This document shows positions 16,144 to 25,114 of a stretch of DNA of 32,362 nt, one piece after another; the stretch's first letter is position 1; each line of letters starts with the position of its first letter. Below the pieces are notes generated by a model. It searched no databases. It was not told the DNA's origin and saw nothing but the letters and a program-made list of their open reading frames with translations. The translations under genes and the position numbers were made by a program. This stretch comes from CAZQIC01 sp964593555. GTDB lineage: Bacteria > Bacteroidota > Bacteroidia > JAFLBG01. Where the stretch lies: positions 1 to 32,362 of the forward strand of contig CAZQIC010000043.1 of the NCBI GenBank assembly GCA_964593555.1. Direction: 5' to 3'.

Positions 16144-17724
16144 ATGCCATTACTCCTACTCTACCTTTGTACCGCGGTTTTTATCGCATGGATATGGGTT
16201 GATTATTACAGGCTCATTGACATCTTTGACAAGGAAAATCTAAAGTATTTTATCCTCGCGTTCGTTCTTGGATGTTGTTCTGTTGGCCTGGTTTTATTCT
16301 TGAACAGAACGTTATTTAGGATCATACCTTTTGAGATGAGTGGCGAATTTTTTAACGATTTTTTGTATTGCACTTTTAAGATTGGCCTGCCGGAAGAATC
16401 AGCAAAGATCTTTGCTTTTTTAATTTTTACCAAGGTTGTAAAAAAACAGATCAACGAACCTATTGATTACCTCGCTTATATATGCACAACCGCTCTTGGT
16501 TTTTCAGCCATTGAAAATGTAATGTACTTCTACAAGCACGGGCCGGGAATCATCACAGGGAGGGCCATACTTTCAACCGTTGGCCACATGTTTGATACTT
16601 CTCTTATAGCTTACGGAATAATAAGACACAAATATTATTACAAAGGAAAGGGAACTCCGATCATTATACTTTTCTTTTTTCTTGCGGCCTTATCACATGG
16701 CTTTTATGATTTCTGGATATTGTATGAAGGAACTAAGGCTTGGGGAGGGCTCATCACTATACTTTACTTTTTAGTTACGATATCAATATTTGCGGTTATC
16801 CTCAACAACGCGTTAAACCATTCTTCCTTCTTTTCTTATAAAAGAGTTATTGATTCTTATAAGGTAGCAAATCGCCTGCTCACATATTATGGTGTTGTGT
16901 TTTTTATCCAGTTTATTTTTCTTGCCTACTCAATAAGCATACCTCATGCCATAGGACATTTTATCAGTTCGCTCTATGTTACAGGTTTCATTGTGCTTGT
17001 TTCATGCATACGCCTCAGCAGATTTAAACTCATTAAGGATCGATGGCACAAAATTAAGATCGAATTACCTTTCGGCTATACCGTAGGCGATCCATACGGC
17101 ATGAATAAATCTCAGCGTTCGTTCAGAATAAAGGGTGATTCCTATAATGAAAGTTTTATCAATACTTATTATGAAGAATATTTTGCGCTTCACCCATTGA
17201 CAAATAAAACAACTTATTTACAAAAGATGAGACTTGGCTTTATTGAGAAAAAAGTATTTCTTAAAAATGACGACACATATTATGTTACGAAAATTTTTAT
17301 CACAGATGAGAATGGGACTCACAAAAAAATATTATTAAAACCAAAAACTTCTGATGTAACAATGGTAAATCAAAAACATCCTATTGTAGCGGTGCTAGAA
17401 GTAAATGCTGAAGTTGACATTGAGAATATAAATGCTGATACTGCTAAATTCCGGTTTAGAGAATGGGCTGTAGCAAAACCATACGAAGGGCTGGAGATCA
17501 AGTTGCTGGTTGCAGAAAAGGCAGCTGATAATACTCTTACTACTATACCTCCTATAAACACAGAAAATGAATCCGTTTTATCCAATATATTAAACGCTGT
17601 AAAAGAAACATTGGATCCGGATGGAGATAATAACCAGGAAACACCGGATACTGAAACAAAGAAGAAAGGTGATCCTACCGATCCGAAAAATAATGAAGCC
17701 GGAGAAAATAAGACGGAGAACTAA
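16144..17724 (+). CDS. PrsW-family intramembrane metalloprotease with long C-terminal extension
   Basis: The N-terminal ~225 residues form a multi-pass PrsW-type membrane protease; PrsW in Bacillus cleaves an anti-sigma factor. The hallmark residues are present: Glu84-Glu85 and Lys88 in PEESAK, GFSAIEN (119-125), His148 in TVGHMFD, and HGFYD (185-189). More membrane helices follow to about residue 300. Residues ~300-470 form a soluble domain with beta character that ordinary PrsW proteins of ~220-300 residues do not have. The tail (~485-526) is acidic and low in complexity (Asp/Asn/Pro/Lys). Its substrate is unknown; no sigma or anti-sigma gene is adjacent. The stop overlaps the convergent gene's stop by 3-4 bp. 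Confidence 0.82.
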   Translation: MPLLLLYLCTAVFIAWIWVDYYRLIDIFDKENLKYFILAFVLGCCSVGLVLFLNRTLFRIIPFEMSGEFFNDFLYCTFKIGLPEESAKIFAFLIFTKVVKKQINEPIDYLAYICTTALGFSAIENVMYFYKHGPGIITGRAILSTVGHMFDTSLIAYGIIRHKYYYKGKGTPIIILFFFLAALSHGFYDFWILYEGTKAWGGLITILYFLVTISIFAVILNNALNHSSFFSYKRVIDSYKVANRLLTYYGVVFFIQFIFLAYSISIPHAIGHFISSLYVTGFIVLVSCIRLSRFKLIKDRWHKIKIELPFGYTVGDPYGMNKSQRSFRIKGDSYNESFINTYYEEYFALHPLTNKTTYLQKMRLGFIEKKVFLKNDDTYYVTKIFITDENGTHKKILLKPKTSDVTMVNQKHPIVAVLEVNAEVDIENINADTAKFRFREWAVAKPYEGLEIKLLVAEKAADNTLTTIPPINTENESVLSNILNAVKETLDPDGDNNQETPDTETKKKGDPTDPKNNEAGENKTEN

Positions 17725-18758
17725 GAACCGTACTTCTCTTTTAAATACGCAATGTATTTTTTAAGATCAGAATTAAATTTTTTTTTGTATTCCGTTTCAA
17801 ATTCATCCTGCTTGGAATCATACATTTGAAAATTGAGGAAGAAAGCGTTCTTAGAGATCATCACTCGTTCGGAAACCCGTTTATAAAAATTGTCATCCAT
17901 AATATCAAGGCTGTCGACTCCGTTTATAATAACATGAAGCATGCTGTCCTTTTTTTCATTTTTCATTTTTTCATTATCTGCTTTTGATAATGAAGCATAA
18001 AAGGTTCTTAATTTATTTGCACTTGCCAGCATATAATCATTGTATATACTAATGTCTTCATCATTATCAAAATATCCCATCACCTTGGCAGAGCTATCGC
18101 CATATTTATCGCTTAAAAATTTTATAGCGCCAGTTTCACCTACAAAACTCGCGAGGTTCTCATTAAAATCAACACTGCTCTTTGCATAAATGGTACCATG
18201 CGTTAATTCATGAATAATTAAATTCGCCAGTTCACCTTCTTCTCGCTTTAACATATTGGAAAGTATGGGATCATTGAAAAATCCGAGAGTGGACCATGCA
18301 CTCACTGTTCCAAGATCAACATCATAATTTAGTTTTACTAACTCATCTTTCATTTTTATGCCGCGTTCTTTTTCAAAAAAACCTTTATAGGAAACAGAGC
18401 CGATAACAGGGAACCACCACTCTTTTGCTTTTAGTTCAAAAGGTTCGGATGCGGTTATTACCCATAATACAGGTTTGTTGTGCTGATCGTAAAAACTTGT
18501 GTAATTATCAGAAGGAGTCAGGCCAAGACTATCCACAGCATATTTTTTAATTTCATTAATAAGTTTAACTTTTTGTTTTACCGAATCAGGGTACAACTCA
18601 CTGGTAAGTATTTCTTCTGTCGGAACAGCGTTGTAAAGAATATGGAATTGCCCGGCACCCTGTTGTAAGCCATATATTACAAGTTCGTCAAATGCCAGCA
18701 GTGTAATTACCAACAGGAGAAAAATGATCTCAAATATTATTTTTAAGCGGCGCTTCAT
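17721..18758 (-). CDS. COG4324-like membrane-anchored aminopeptidase (predicted)
   Basis: A 345-residue predicted zinc aminopeptidase. A single N-terminal hydrophobic segment (~8-27) anchors it, with the rest outside the cytoplasm. The Zn site is HELTH (183-187; His183, Glu184, His187). It is followed by YAKSSVDFNENLASFVGETGA (190-211), where Glu200 or Glu208 should provide the third ligand; this HELxH plus FNExLAxFVG layout is typical of COG4324 predicted aminopeptidases. QQGAGQFHILYNAVP (32-46) also fits that family's N-terminus. It is convergent with the PrsW gene with overlapping stop codons. Activity is inferred from the family only. Confidence 0.82.
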   Translation of the reverse strand: MKRRLKIIFEIIFLLLVITLLAFDELVIYGLQQGAGQFHILYNAVPTEEILTSELYPDSVKQKVKLINEIKKYAVDSLGLTPSDNYTSFYDQHNKPVLWVITASEPFELKAKEWWFPVIGSVSYKGFFEKERGIKMKDELVKLNYDVDLGTVSAWSTLGFFNDPILSNMLKREEGELANLIIHELTHGTIYAKSSVDFNENLASFVGETGAIKFLSDKYGDSSAKVMGYFDNDEDISIYNDYMLASANKLRTFYASLSKADNEKMKNEKKDSMLHVIINGVDSLDIMDDNFYKRVSERVMISKNAFFLNFQMYDSKQDEFETEYKKKFNSDLKKYIAYLKEKYGS

Positions 18759-18898
18759 AGATCAGCGTAATATAATACCAATTTACTCAACAAATTTCAA
18801 AATAATCGTTGATTAAGTTTTAACATTGCACTTATTCCATGCTCCGCTCGAATTGACTATCATTTCCGAAATTATAATTAGTTTAGCTATTGTAATTT

Positions 18899-19663
18899 AT
18901 GTTTTTCATTCTCTCTAAAATCTTAGCCTTTCTCATTACACCATTGGTATGGGTGATTGCATTATTATTATTGGCTATATTTTCAAAAAATGAGCGTAGA
19001 AAAAAGAGATCGCTCCTTTTGTCAGCGGTATTGCTCGTGTTTTTTTCTAACAATTTTGTTTTTGACGAATTTATGCATGCATGGGAAATAGAGCCGACAC
19101 CGTTAACAGCACTCGATTCTACATATGATGTTGGAATTGTATTGGGAGGTATGTTAAGATATGACCAGAAATTTGACCGCCTGCAATTTGATCGCGGCAG
19201 CGATAGGCTATTACAGGCAATTGAACTTTACAAAAACGGAAGGATCAAAAAAATATTATTTAGCGGTGGCTCCGGAAGTATATTAATACCAGAAGCAAAA
19301 GAAGCATTTTATGCAAAGCGCTTTTTACTAACCCTTGGTATAACCGAAGAAGACATTATCATTGAATCTGAATCCAGAAACACAAAGGAGAATGCGGAAT
19401 TCACAAAAAAAATTCTGGTCGAAAAATTTCCCCAGGGTAAGTTTTTACTCATAACCTCTGCATTTCATATGCGCAGGGCAATGGGATGTTTTACAAAAGC
19501 AGGGATAGCTACGACACCTTACTCTACTGATCGTTTTACCGGACCAAGAAAATTTGCATTCGATCATTTAATAATACCCAATATAGATGCTTTGTTTGGC
19601 TGGCATACCCTTATACATGAATTCACTGGATATGTTGTGTACAAATTACGGTTTGGGATTTGA
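18899..19663 (+). CDS. DUF218/YdcF-like (SanA/ElyC-type) membrane protein
   Basis: A 254-residue protein with two N-terminal membrane segments (~5-27 and ~38-52) and a DUF218 domain (~78-230). Its characteristic pieces are VGIVLGGMLRYD, RLLQAIELYKNGRIKKILFS with GGSGS, ESESRNTKENA and LLITSAFHMRRAM. ElyC/SanA-type members affect envelope integrity in Enterobacteria and some YdcF proteins bind nucleotides; the actual role here is not known. It begins at the ATG at 18899 and lies 24 bp before the next gene on the same strand, so the two may share a transcript. Confidence 0.85.
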   Translation: MFFILSKILAFLITPLVWVIALLLLAIFSKNERRKKRSLLLSAVLLVFFSNNFVFDEFMHAWEIEPTPLTALDSTYDVGIVLGGMLRYDQKFDRLQFDRGSDRLLQAIELYKNGRIKKILFSGGSGSILIPEAKEAFYAKRFLLTLGITEEDIIIESESRNTKENAEFTKKILVEKFPQGKFLLITSAFHMRRAMGCFTKAGIATTPYSTDRFTGPRKFAFDHLIIPNIDALFGWHTLIHEFTGYVVYKLRFGI

Positions 19664-19670
19664 AAATGAT

Positions 19671-19678
19671 TATTTTTG
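19671..19678 (+). promoter_or_regulatory. Candidate -7 promoter box TATTTTTG
   Basis: TATTTTTG matches TAnnTTTG exactly and ends 9 bp before the ATG at 19688. No TTG stands 20 bp upstream, so it is a secondary promoter candidate for the TPR gene. It overlaps a TTG (19676) that would otherwise be taken as that gene's start. Confidence 0.4.
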
Positions 19679-19687
19679 CAGAGTAAA

Positions 19688-21643
19688 ATGTCTAATCAGA
19701 AAAAACAAATAAAAGGAAAAGCATCTTCCGCAAAAAAGCCGGGGCGAAAGACCAATTATACCCTTCTGTTGGTTATCGCCGCTATTCTTGGTGCTACTTA
19801 TTATTGTTATTTGCCTTCGTTAGAAAACGAATTCACTAATTGGGACGATCCTACCTACGTTACTGAAAATAAACTCATACAAAAAACAAATTCCGAAAAC
19901 ATAAAAAAAATTTTCAGTCCTACCGAGGGAGTTGTTTCGCTTAACTACCACCCTATTACAATGTATTCGCTCGCATTAAATTACAGCAAACATAAACTTG
20001 AACCACATTCCTATTTTGTATGGAATCTTTTTATTCACCTCCTCAATACCTTATTGGTTTTCATTTTTATTTACAAGTTGAGTAACAAAAACGAAATAGT
20101 TTCCGCCATTACTGCGGCCTGCTTTGGCTTACACCCTATGCACGTAGAGTCGGTGGCATGGATATCGGAAAGAAAGGACCTTCTGTATACTCTTTTCTTT
20201 TTAAGCGGCGCAATAGTCTACCTCAACTATTTAAAGTCGGGTAGAGTTTTTTCTCTAATACTAGTTTTTATATTATTCGCTTTATCCTGTCTTAGCAAAG
20301 CAATGGCTGTAAGTCTTGTACCAGTATTATTTTTAATTGATTATTTACAGGCGAGAAAATTTACAGTAAAAACCATTTTAGAAAAAACACCTTTTATTAT
20401 TCTCGCTCTTATAATTGGCTACCATGCAGTTGTTGTGCAAAGCAAGGAGGCCATGAATGAATTTGACACGTTTACAATTGCACAGCGTTTTATGTTTGCA
20501 TCCTATGGATTCATGATGTATCTCAGTAAATTATTTGTACCGTTTCACTTATCAGCATTTTATCCATACCCTAACGTAAATGATCTTGGAAATATTCCCT
20601 CCATATTTTACATAGCACCTTTTGTATGCCTTGCTATTATTGGCCTTCCTTTGTTTTTAATCTGGAAATTTAAAAAAGAACTATTGCCAGTTTTTGTTTT
20701 CGGGATGGGATTTTTTATTGTTACCATCATTTTGGTATTGCAATTTATTTCGGTAGGAAGCGCCATCATGGCCGACAGGTATTCCTACATACCCTACATC
20801 GGAATATTTTTTATGCTCAGCAGCATTGCATATAACCTTGTGAAAGAGAAAAAAGTAATTATGATAATAGGCACCGCTATTGTTATTTCATTTGCTTATT
20901 TATGCATGCAACGTGTACCCGTTTGGCACAATACAGAAACGTTGTGGACGGATGTTATTGAGAAATATCCTTACCGTGTTGAAGTAGCGTATAAGAACAG
21001 GGGAAATTATTATGCGCAGAACAATCGCGTTAAAGAAGCTTACGATGATCATGAAACACTCATCAACAAAATGAAAAGTCAGGATGCCGGTGTATATGTA
21101 AACTTCGCTAATATATGCGGACTGCTTAAGGATTTTCCAAAATCACTCGAGGTGTACTCACAGGCATTGAAGATAAAAAAGACGGATAACTACGACATTT
21201 ATCTTAACCGTGCCATAACTTATTCCATGATGCAGCAGTTTGATAAAGCCATGATGGACTTTGATACCGCTGCAACAATGAAACCCAATGATGATAAACT
21301 AATTCAGAACCGTTCATTTGTTTACCTGCAGATAAAAGAATACGATAAAGCCATAGCCGATTACAATGTGCTAATGGAGCGTTTCCCGGATGTAAAAGAT
21401 TATCCGTTTAACCGGGCGCTTGCAAAATTTAATAAGGGAATGTATAATGAAGCTATTGATGATTTTGGTTTAAGTATTAAACTAAAACCCGATAATGCTG
21501 ATGCGTATTTCAATATTTCACTTGCCTATAAGCTGCTTGGCAAATTCAAAGAAGCCTACGATAATGGCCAAAAGGCTAAGTCCCTTGGAAAAAGTCTACC
21601 TGAAAACTACCTTAATGAGCTGATTTCCAAGAGCGGTTCATAA
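19688..21643 (+). CDS. TMTC-like multi-membrane protein with TPR repeats (putative glycosyltransferase)
   Basis: A 651-residue protein resembling bacterial relatives of the eukaryotic TMTC O-mannosyltransferases. An N-terminal helix (~24-42) is followed by a periplasmic loop with the NWDD motif (51-54). HPMHVESVAWISERKDLL lies at 149-166, and MADRYSYIPYIG near residue 360, amid about ten membrane segments to ~400. The last ~220 residues are tetratricopeptide repeats (for example AYKNRGNYYAQNNRVKEAYDD and NADAYFNISLAYKLLGKFKEA). The glycosyl-transfer role is inferred from the NWDD and HP-HVE-VAW-ERKD motifs. The ATG at 19688 is preferred to the TTG at 19676, which sits in a promoter-like box. 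The neighbouring T9SS cargo could be a substrate, but that is only proximity. Confidence 0.8.
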   Translation: MSNQKKQIKGKASSAKKPGRKTNYTLLLVIAAILGATYYCYLPSLENEFTNWDDPTYVTENKLIQKTNSENIKKIFSPTEGVVSLNYHPITMYSLALNYSKHKLEPHSYFVWNLFIHLLNTLLVFIFIYKLSNKNEIVSAITAACFGLHPMHVESVAWISERKDLLYTLFFLSGAIVYLNYLKSGRVFSLILVFILFALSCLSKAMAVSLVPVLFLIDYLQARKFTVKTILEKTPFIILALIIGYHAVVVQSKEAMNEFDTFTIAQRFMFASYGFMMYLSKLFVPFHLSAFYPYPNVNDLGNIPSIFYIAPFVCLAIIGLPLFLIWKFKKELLPVFVFGMGFFIVTIILVLQFISVGSAIMADRYSYIPYIGIFFMLSSIAYNLVKEKKVIMIIGTAIVISFAYLCMQRVPVWHNTETLWTDVIEKYPYRVEVAYKNRGNYYAQNNRVKEAYDDHETLINKMKSQDAGVYVNFANICGLLKDFPKSLEVYSQALKIKKTDNYDIYLNRAITYSMMQQFDKAMMDFDTAATMKPNDDKLIQNRSFVYLQIKEYDKAIADYNVLMERFPDVKDYPFNRALAKFNKGMYNEAIDDFGLSIKLKPDNADAYFNISLAYKLLGKFKEAYDNGQKAKSLGKSLPENYLNELISKSGS

Positions 21644-21839
21644 GTTTCTTAAACGGATTAAAGTTAGTATTTATTAACTATTTAATTTGCTGATAATCAA
21701 GTAATTATATTGACTTATTGTCGATATGAAACAATATATTAGCTGCAATATACATATCTCTGAATATAAATAAGGCGATAATTTAGCTTTGTCGATCAAA
21801 TTGCGGCTTTAATATGTTAATTACTAAGCATTTATTCCA

Positions 21840-21870
21840 TTGACTTTAAAGTATAATTCGGGTATCTTTG
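21840..21870 (+). promoter_or_regulatory. Bacteroidota promoter TTGAC-N-TATCTTTG
   Basis: TTG (21840-21842) and TATCTTTG (21863-21870) are separated by 20 bp, close to the published Bacteroidota -33/-7 consensus (TTG and TAnnTTTG). The downstream ATG follows 8 bp after the box, so the transcript would be nearly leaderless. A second exact box, TAGCTTTG, is at 21784-21791 but lacks a TTG at the right distance. Confidence 0.7.
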
Positions 21871-21878
21871 CTGTGCAA

Positions 21879-24800
21879 ATGAGTTCTCGTTACAACTCTT
21901 ACTTTTCCATCAAGAAGAATTATATTTTTCTGCTGCTTTGTATTCTCATTTCTTTGAGAGTTTCTTATGCACAACAAATCTTTATTTTGTATGATGAAGA
22001 TTTTAATACCGGTGGTGGTTCTTTTACAATTAATTCGGGTGCAGTTGGAACGAATACAGGAGGCAATCCATGGATTATAAACAGCACATATAACGGACTT
22101 GGGGTTTATCCAAATACAAACAGCCAAAGCAATACTTCAAGCGGTACAATTGCCAGTGCACCTAGCAGCACCTATCTTCATATACATGATCAGAATACAG
22201 TTGCAACAGGTGGAGACAATGCCAACTGGGATCCCGCATCTTCATCCGATCGCTTTGCTCATATGCGAACAGGAATTTGCACTAAAGGGTTGAAGGATGT
22301 AAAACTTACTTTTTTTAATATTATAAAATGTACCGGCAATACTTACGGAGAACTTTATTATAGCGTGAATGGCGGCCCTTGGACATTAAGCAGCATGGGT
22401 AACTTCACTAACAGTACAGGTACTCCTCCATTATGGAGATACGAAGTGTTGACGGATCCAGCATTCGATAATGTGCAAAGTTTACAATTTGGATGGAGAT
22501 GGTTGAACGACAACTCTCCAGCTCCTGCAAATTCATCTTCATGGGGAATTGATGACATACAGATCGTTGGTACTTATGATCCGATTACGAATCCTGTAAA
22601 CATTAATGTAAGAGGCCTTCCTGCTTCGGTATGCCGCGGTACAAATCTTTTTGCACAAATAAATTTATCAGATACACTTTGCAACGGAAGTTATTCTATT
22701 GAAATGTCAAATGCCGCCGGTGGTTTTAATCCGCCTGCTGCTACATGGTCAACACAGATCAACTATCCTGATACTACCGGTTTTCTTTACGTAAACATTC
22801 CAAGCTCAACCCCTGCGGGTACTTGTTATAAGTTCAAGGTAAACAGGTTGTCTCCGCTTCCGCAGATAACAGGATTAGTAAGTGTTTGTTTTGAAATAAA
22901 AAATTGTCCGAATACTATTACTACTCTTCAGCCTGCCGTAACAAAAGACACTTGTGCTGTTTGTGTGAACAGTGTGATTGACGTGCCGTTTTGGTCTACC
23001 GGTGTATTTGGTGCAGGAAATATTTATACAGCACAACTTTCTGATTCAGCAGGGAATTTTGGTGCTAACCCATTAGTTATTGGAACATCTAATGATTCAA
23101 AAGCTTATGACCCCACTGTTGTTCCTGGCCCCGGAAACGTTGCCGGTATTGTTCCTAATACACCTAACGGCTGCGGATATTTTGTACGAGTTGTTTCAAG
23201 TAATCCAGCAACGGTAGGATCAGTATGGGGTCCGTTTTGTATAAAGAAGTGTGATATCAAGACGAATAACATAGTAGACGTTAAAGTTTGTGTTACTCCA
23301 ACTGCAGGCGGTGTATTTACATTCTCTGTTGATATAAACCAATGGAACCTGTTGACCAATTATGGTGCTAACAATCAATTTCAAATTCAAGTACTGGATT
23401 CTAAAACAATGCAGCAAGTTAACCTTGCGGGCTTAGGATTTACAACTTCTTCTAACTCTGGAACGTTTACGCTTACAGTTCCAAGTCTTGGCGGATTGGG
23501 TGCTATCGGATTGTCAGCTCCGAAAATGTATTACATAAGAATATTTCCTACCAACGCAACTCCTCCGGGTTGTTCAATGGGAACACTTGTACGATTAGTT
23601 TTAGGAACAATAGATCCTTTACCGCTGATCATTATTCCTAGCCCCGATACATTATTCTGCCTTGGTAATATTGGTTATTTTTATGTAGCAGGATTTCATC
23701 CGGGATCAACGTTCCAATGGTTTTTAAATGGAAATCCTTTCCCTTCCGCTAATAACCCGAGAAGTGTTTTAGGAATTATTTTTAACTCCACGGGGCGATT
23801 TACTATTCGAGTTCAGGAAACTAATAATGGTTGTGTTGGACCACTTTCACCTCCTGTCACCGTGCATGTGCTTACTACGCCGCGCACAAATATCATTGGA
23901 CCTAATCCTATTTGCGAAGGAGATACATATACCTATCAGGTGCCTTTCCTTGCCGGTACACACTATGATTGGACATTAAATTCATTAGGAACAGTTGTTG
24001 ATACTGGAAACAATGTTGTGAGAGTATTGTTTACAGCCGCAGGCACTGCTACCCTTTCAGCCTTCGCAGTTAATAAATGTGGTTCTAATACAGGTTCTAA
24101 AACTATTACTGTTAATCCGAAACCGATGATGAGTTCAACACCCGATACAGCTATTTGTGAAAATGAGCCGTTGGTATTAAGTGTTAACGCACCTACAGCA
24201 ACTTCATACACATGGTATGACAGCTTAAGTACAATTGCCACAAATACGATTAGCATTCCTATTTCACCACCCAATACAAGAAACTATTACATTAAGGTTA
24301 GAGACGCAAATAATTGTAAGAACATTGATACTATACTTGTTGAAATAAATCCATTGCCGGATCTGAATACAGGATCGGATGAAATTATTTGTGTTGGTAA
24401 TTCAGTTAACCTTAACGTGAGTGGTGGAGATAATTATGCATGGACACCGGCGAGCGGATTAAGTTCTACCAATACTGCTACTCCGGTTGCAAGTCCTACA
24501 GCTTCCACCATTTACCGTATTGAGGCTACGAGTGCATTTGGTTGTAAAAAAGACGATTCATTATCTGTTACTGTGATCAGGAAAGATAATACCAACGCAC
24601 AGCCTTTAGTTATGTGTAACGGACAAACGTTAACTCTTAAAACAGAAATTACTGGTATACTTTATTCATGGAACACCGGAGAAGCTACACAATCAATTAC
24701 AGTTGCCAGCGCAGGTACTTATGTGCTTACTATGACCAACCCTGGTGGTGATCAATGTATGGTTATAGATACTTTCGTTGTTAATGACAACGATTGTGAT

Positions 24801-25082
24801 GCAAGTATTTTTGTTCCTAATGCGTTCACTCCAAATGGTGATAACACAAACGATATTTTCTATGTTTATACAAACGGAGCATCGGAATTTAGTTTGGATA
24901 TTTTTGACCGTTGGGGTAATTTAATTCACCATAGCACCGATCCGTTCCAGGGATGGGATGGCAAATACCAGGGAACATTGGTACAAAACGATGTGTACGT
25001 TTGGAAAGTAACTGTAGCCGGAATATTTAACAATGAATATCAGGCCAAGAAATTTATCGGCAGAGTTACAGTAGTACGTTAA
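21879..25082 (+). CDS. Large secreted protein with T9SS type B sorting domain
   Basis: A 1067-residue secreted or surface protein. The signal peptide, which has a long n-region (MSSRYNSYFSIKKNYIF, then a hydrophobic core ending YAQQ), is followed by a ~200-residue beta-sandwich-like domain with YDEDFN and WGIDDIQIVG, typical of concanavalin/jelly-roll folds. Several Ig/PKD-like modules follow (for example DTAICENEPLVLSVNAPT, and a CVGNSVNLNVSGGDNYAWTP module). The last ~90 residues are the gliding-motility-type C-terminal domain (VPNAFTPNGDNTNDIF, DRWGNLIHHS, GWDGKYQG, NDVYVWKV), which targets cargo to the type IX secretion system. The ATG at 21879 is preferred to the TTG at 21840, because the latter is the -33 element of the promoter. 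The function is probably adhesive or structural; no enzyme motif is seen. Confidence 0.88.
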   Translation: MSSRYNSYFSIKKNYIFLLLCILISLRVSYAQQIFILYDEDFNTGGGSFTINSGAVGTNTGGNPWIINSTYNGLGVYPNTNSQSNTSSGTIASAPSSTYLHIHDQNTVATGGDNANWDPASSSDRFAHMRTGICTKGLKDVKLTFFNIIKCTGNTYGELYYSVNGGPWTLSSMGNFTNSTGTPPLWRYEVLTDPAFDNVQSLQFGWRWLNDNSPAPANSSSWGIDDIQIVGTYDPITNPVNINVRGLPASVCRGTNLFAQINLSDTLCNGSYSIEMSNAAGGFNPPAATWSTQINYPDTTGFLYVNIPSSTPAGTCYKFKVNRLSPLPQITGLVSVCFEIKNCPNTITTLQPAVTKDTCAVCVNSVIDVPFWSTGVFGAGNIYTAQLSDSAGNFGANPLVIGTSNDSKAYDPTVVPGPGNVAGIVPNTPNGCGYFVRVVSSNPATVGSVWGPFCIKKCDIKTNNIVDVKVCVTPTAGGVFTFSVDINQWNLLTNYGANNQFQIQVLDSKTMQQVNLAGLGFTTSSNSGTFTLTVPSLGGLGAIGLSAPKMYYIRIFPTNATPPGCSMGTLVRLVLGTIDPLPLIIIPSPDTLFCLGNIGYFYVAGFHPGSTFQWFLNGNPFPSANNPRSVLGIIFNSTGRFTIRVQETNNGCVGPLSPPVTVHVLTTPRTNIIGPNPICEGDTYTYQVPFLAGTHYDWTLNSLGTVVDTGNNVVRVLFTAAGTATLSAFAVNKCGSNTGSKTITVNPKPMMSSTPDTAICENEPLVLSVNAPTATSYTWYDSLSTIATNTISIPISPPNTRNYYIKVRDANNCKNIDTILVEINPLPDLNTGSDEIICVGNSVNLNVSGGDNYAWTPASGLSSTNTATPVASPTASTIYRIEATSAFGCKKDDSLSVTVIRKDNTNAQPLVMCNGQTLTLKTEITGILYSWNTGEATQSITVASAGTYVLTMTNPGGDQCMVIDTFVVNDNDCDASIFVPNAFTPNGDNTNDIFYVYTNGASEFSLDIFDRWGNLIHHSTDPFQGWDGKYQGTLVQNDVYVWKVTVAGIFNNEYQAKKFIGRVTVVR

Positions 25083-25114
25083 CCAACGTATTTAAATCTA
25101 CTATTTCATAGGAA

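Noticed and set aside
5604..18758. The several peptidases (S9A, M13, PrsW, COG4324-like, M23) as one proteolytic system
   Set aside because: They are on different strands, separated by unrelated genes and repeats, and no shared regulation is visible.
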